The position numbers were made by a program, and so were the translations under genes. Positions 5,366-5,572 of a DNA stretch of 5,572 nucleotides are shown here, in pieces (position 1 is the first letter of the stretch; each line of letters begins with the position of its first letter). The notes beneath the pieces are model-generated. The model ran no database searches. It had not been told where the DNA came from and saw only the letters and a program-made list of their open reading frames with translations. Location of the stretch: NCBI GenBank assembly GCA_021845705.1, contig JAJZVJ010000200.1, forward strand, positions 1 through 5,572, in the 5' to 3' direction. Origin of the DNA: a bacterium. Its GTDB lineage: Bacteria > Elusimicrobiota > Elusimicrobia > Elusimicrobiales > UBA9959.

Positions 5366-5572
5366 TCACCGCCGGACCAGATACGCGAACCGGCAGCGCT
5401 GATATGCCCTGGACCGCGCGTTCGCACAGAACCGCCTGCTGCGGCCGCCCAGGCCGCGCAGTATCCCCTCGGTTTCAAGCAGCTCCATCAAGCTGAGCGC
5501 CGCGCCGGCCGGCAGCCCGGAAAGCCCGGCCGCGCCAGCCGCGCTCAGGGCCGCTTTCCCGCCCCCTGCTGT
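5366..5572 (-). CDS. C-terminal part of a winged-helix protein, possibly DprA-like
   Basis: A minus-strand frame is open from the right edge for 68 codons and ends at TGA (5366-5368). It reads through an Ala/Gly-rich region into LPAGAALSLMELLETEGILR and GLGGRSRRF, then a basic tail ending LVRR. The pattern of a helix ending in LETEG, then a hydrophobic step and a Gly-rich basic wing, resembles the C-terminal winged-helix domain of the DNA-processing protein DprA (typically LLELELAGLVRRLPGGRY). The other two minus frames are interrupted. The upstream part is outside the window, GC-rich DNA gives long open frames by chance, and other winged-helix families fit as well, so the call is tentative. 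Its TGA overlaps a GTG of the next frame, hinting at an operon with the coiled-coil gene. Confidence 0.4.
   Translation of the reverse strand, partial: TAGGGKAALSAAGAAGLSGLPAGAALSLMELLETEGILRGLGGRSRRFCANARSRAYQRCRFAYLVRR

Overview
This is a bacterial chromosome window, moderately GC-rich and densely coded. Two cues point tentatively to the Elusimicrobiota or a related type IV pilus-rich uncultured lineage: a type II secretion/type IV pilus ATPase fused to a response-regulator receiver domain, and a small Ig-like protein with a WQPCR...GYWWYDW core that I associate with that phylum. This is a judgement from memory, not a search result.

Layout. Positions 1-738 (+) hold the 3' part of a TerC-family membrane protein gene, cut by the left edge. 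It converges on a minus-strand gene for a secreted, Mip-like FKBP peptidyl-prolyl isomerase (810-1604) with a Lys/Ala/Pro-rich tail. A symmetrical A/T-flanked hairpin at 758-797 can terminate both. Upstream of the isomerase, and separated from it by its own intrinsic terminator (1640-1677), lies the largest gene (1713-3899, minus), a PilB/GspE-type ATPase with a C-terminal receiver domain. A near-consensus promoter places its transcription start at, or within a base or so of, the ATG, so the mRNA is probably leaderless.

Next comes a palindrome-rich spacer (3940-4060), then a minus-strand initiator tRNA-fMet gene (4092-4168) with its own strong promoter and terminator. The tRNA has initiator hallmarks but three departures from the usual bacterial initiator: C33 instead of U33, U1:A72, and A29:U41.

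From 4180 to 4573 no confident gene is present. This stretch holds a triple GTGATCGG repeat, a Shine-Dalgarno sequence followed by a 15-codon ORF, a clean plus-strand intrinsic terminator, and further GC-rich hairpins. It looks like either the decayed end of an IS21-like insertion sequence, an unannotated short plus-strand transcript, or both.

The right end carries a probable minus-strand operon. In order of transcription it contains the C-terminal end of a winged-helix protein resembling the DprA C-terminus (5366-5572, partial, tentative), a 98-residue coiled-coil protein of the sll1863-like type (5016-5312), and the Ig-like protein (4574-4966). Apart from that group, the genes sit in separate transcription units and no single pathway links them. 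No complete previously undescribed system is visible. The most unusual items are the initiator tRNA anticodon loop, the ATPase-receiver fusion with a leaderless promoter, and the orphan terminator region.
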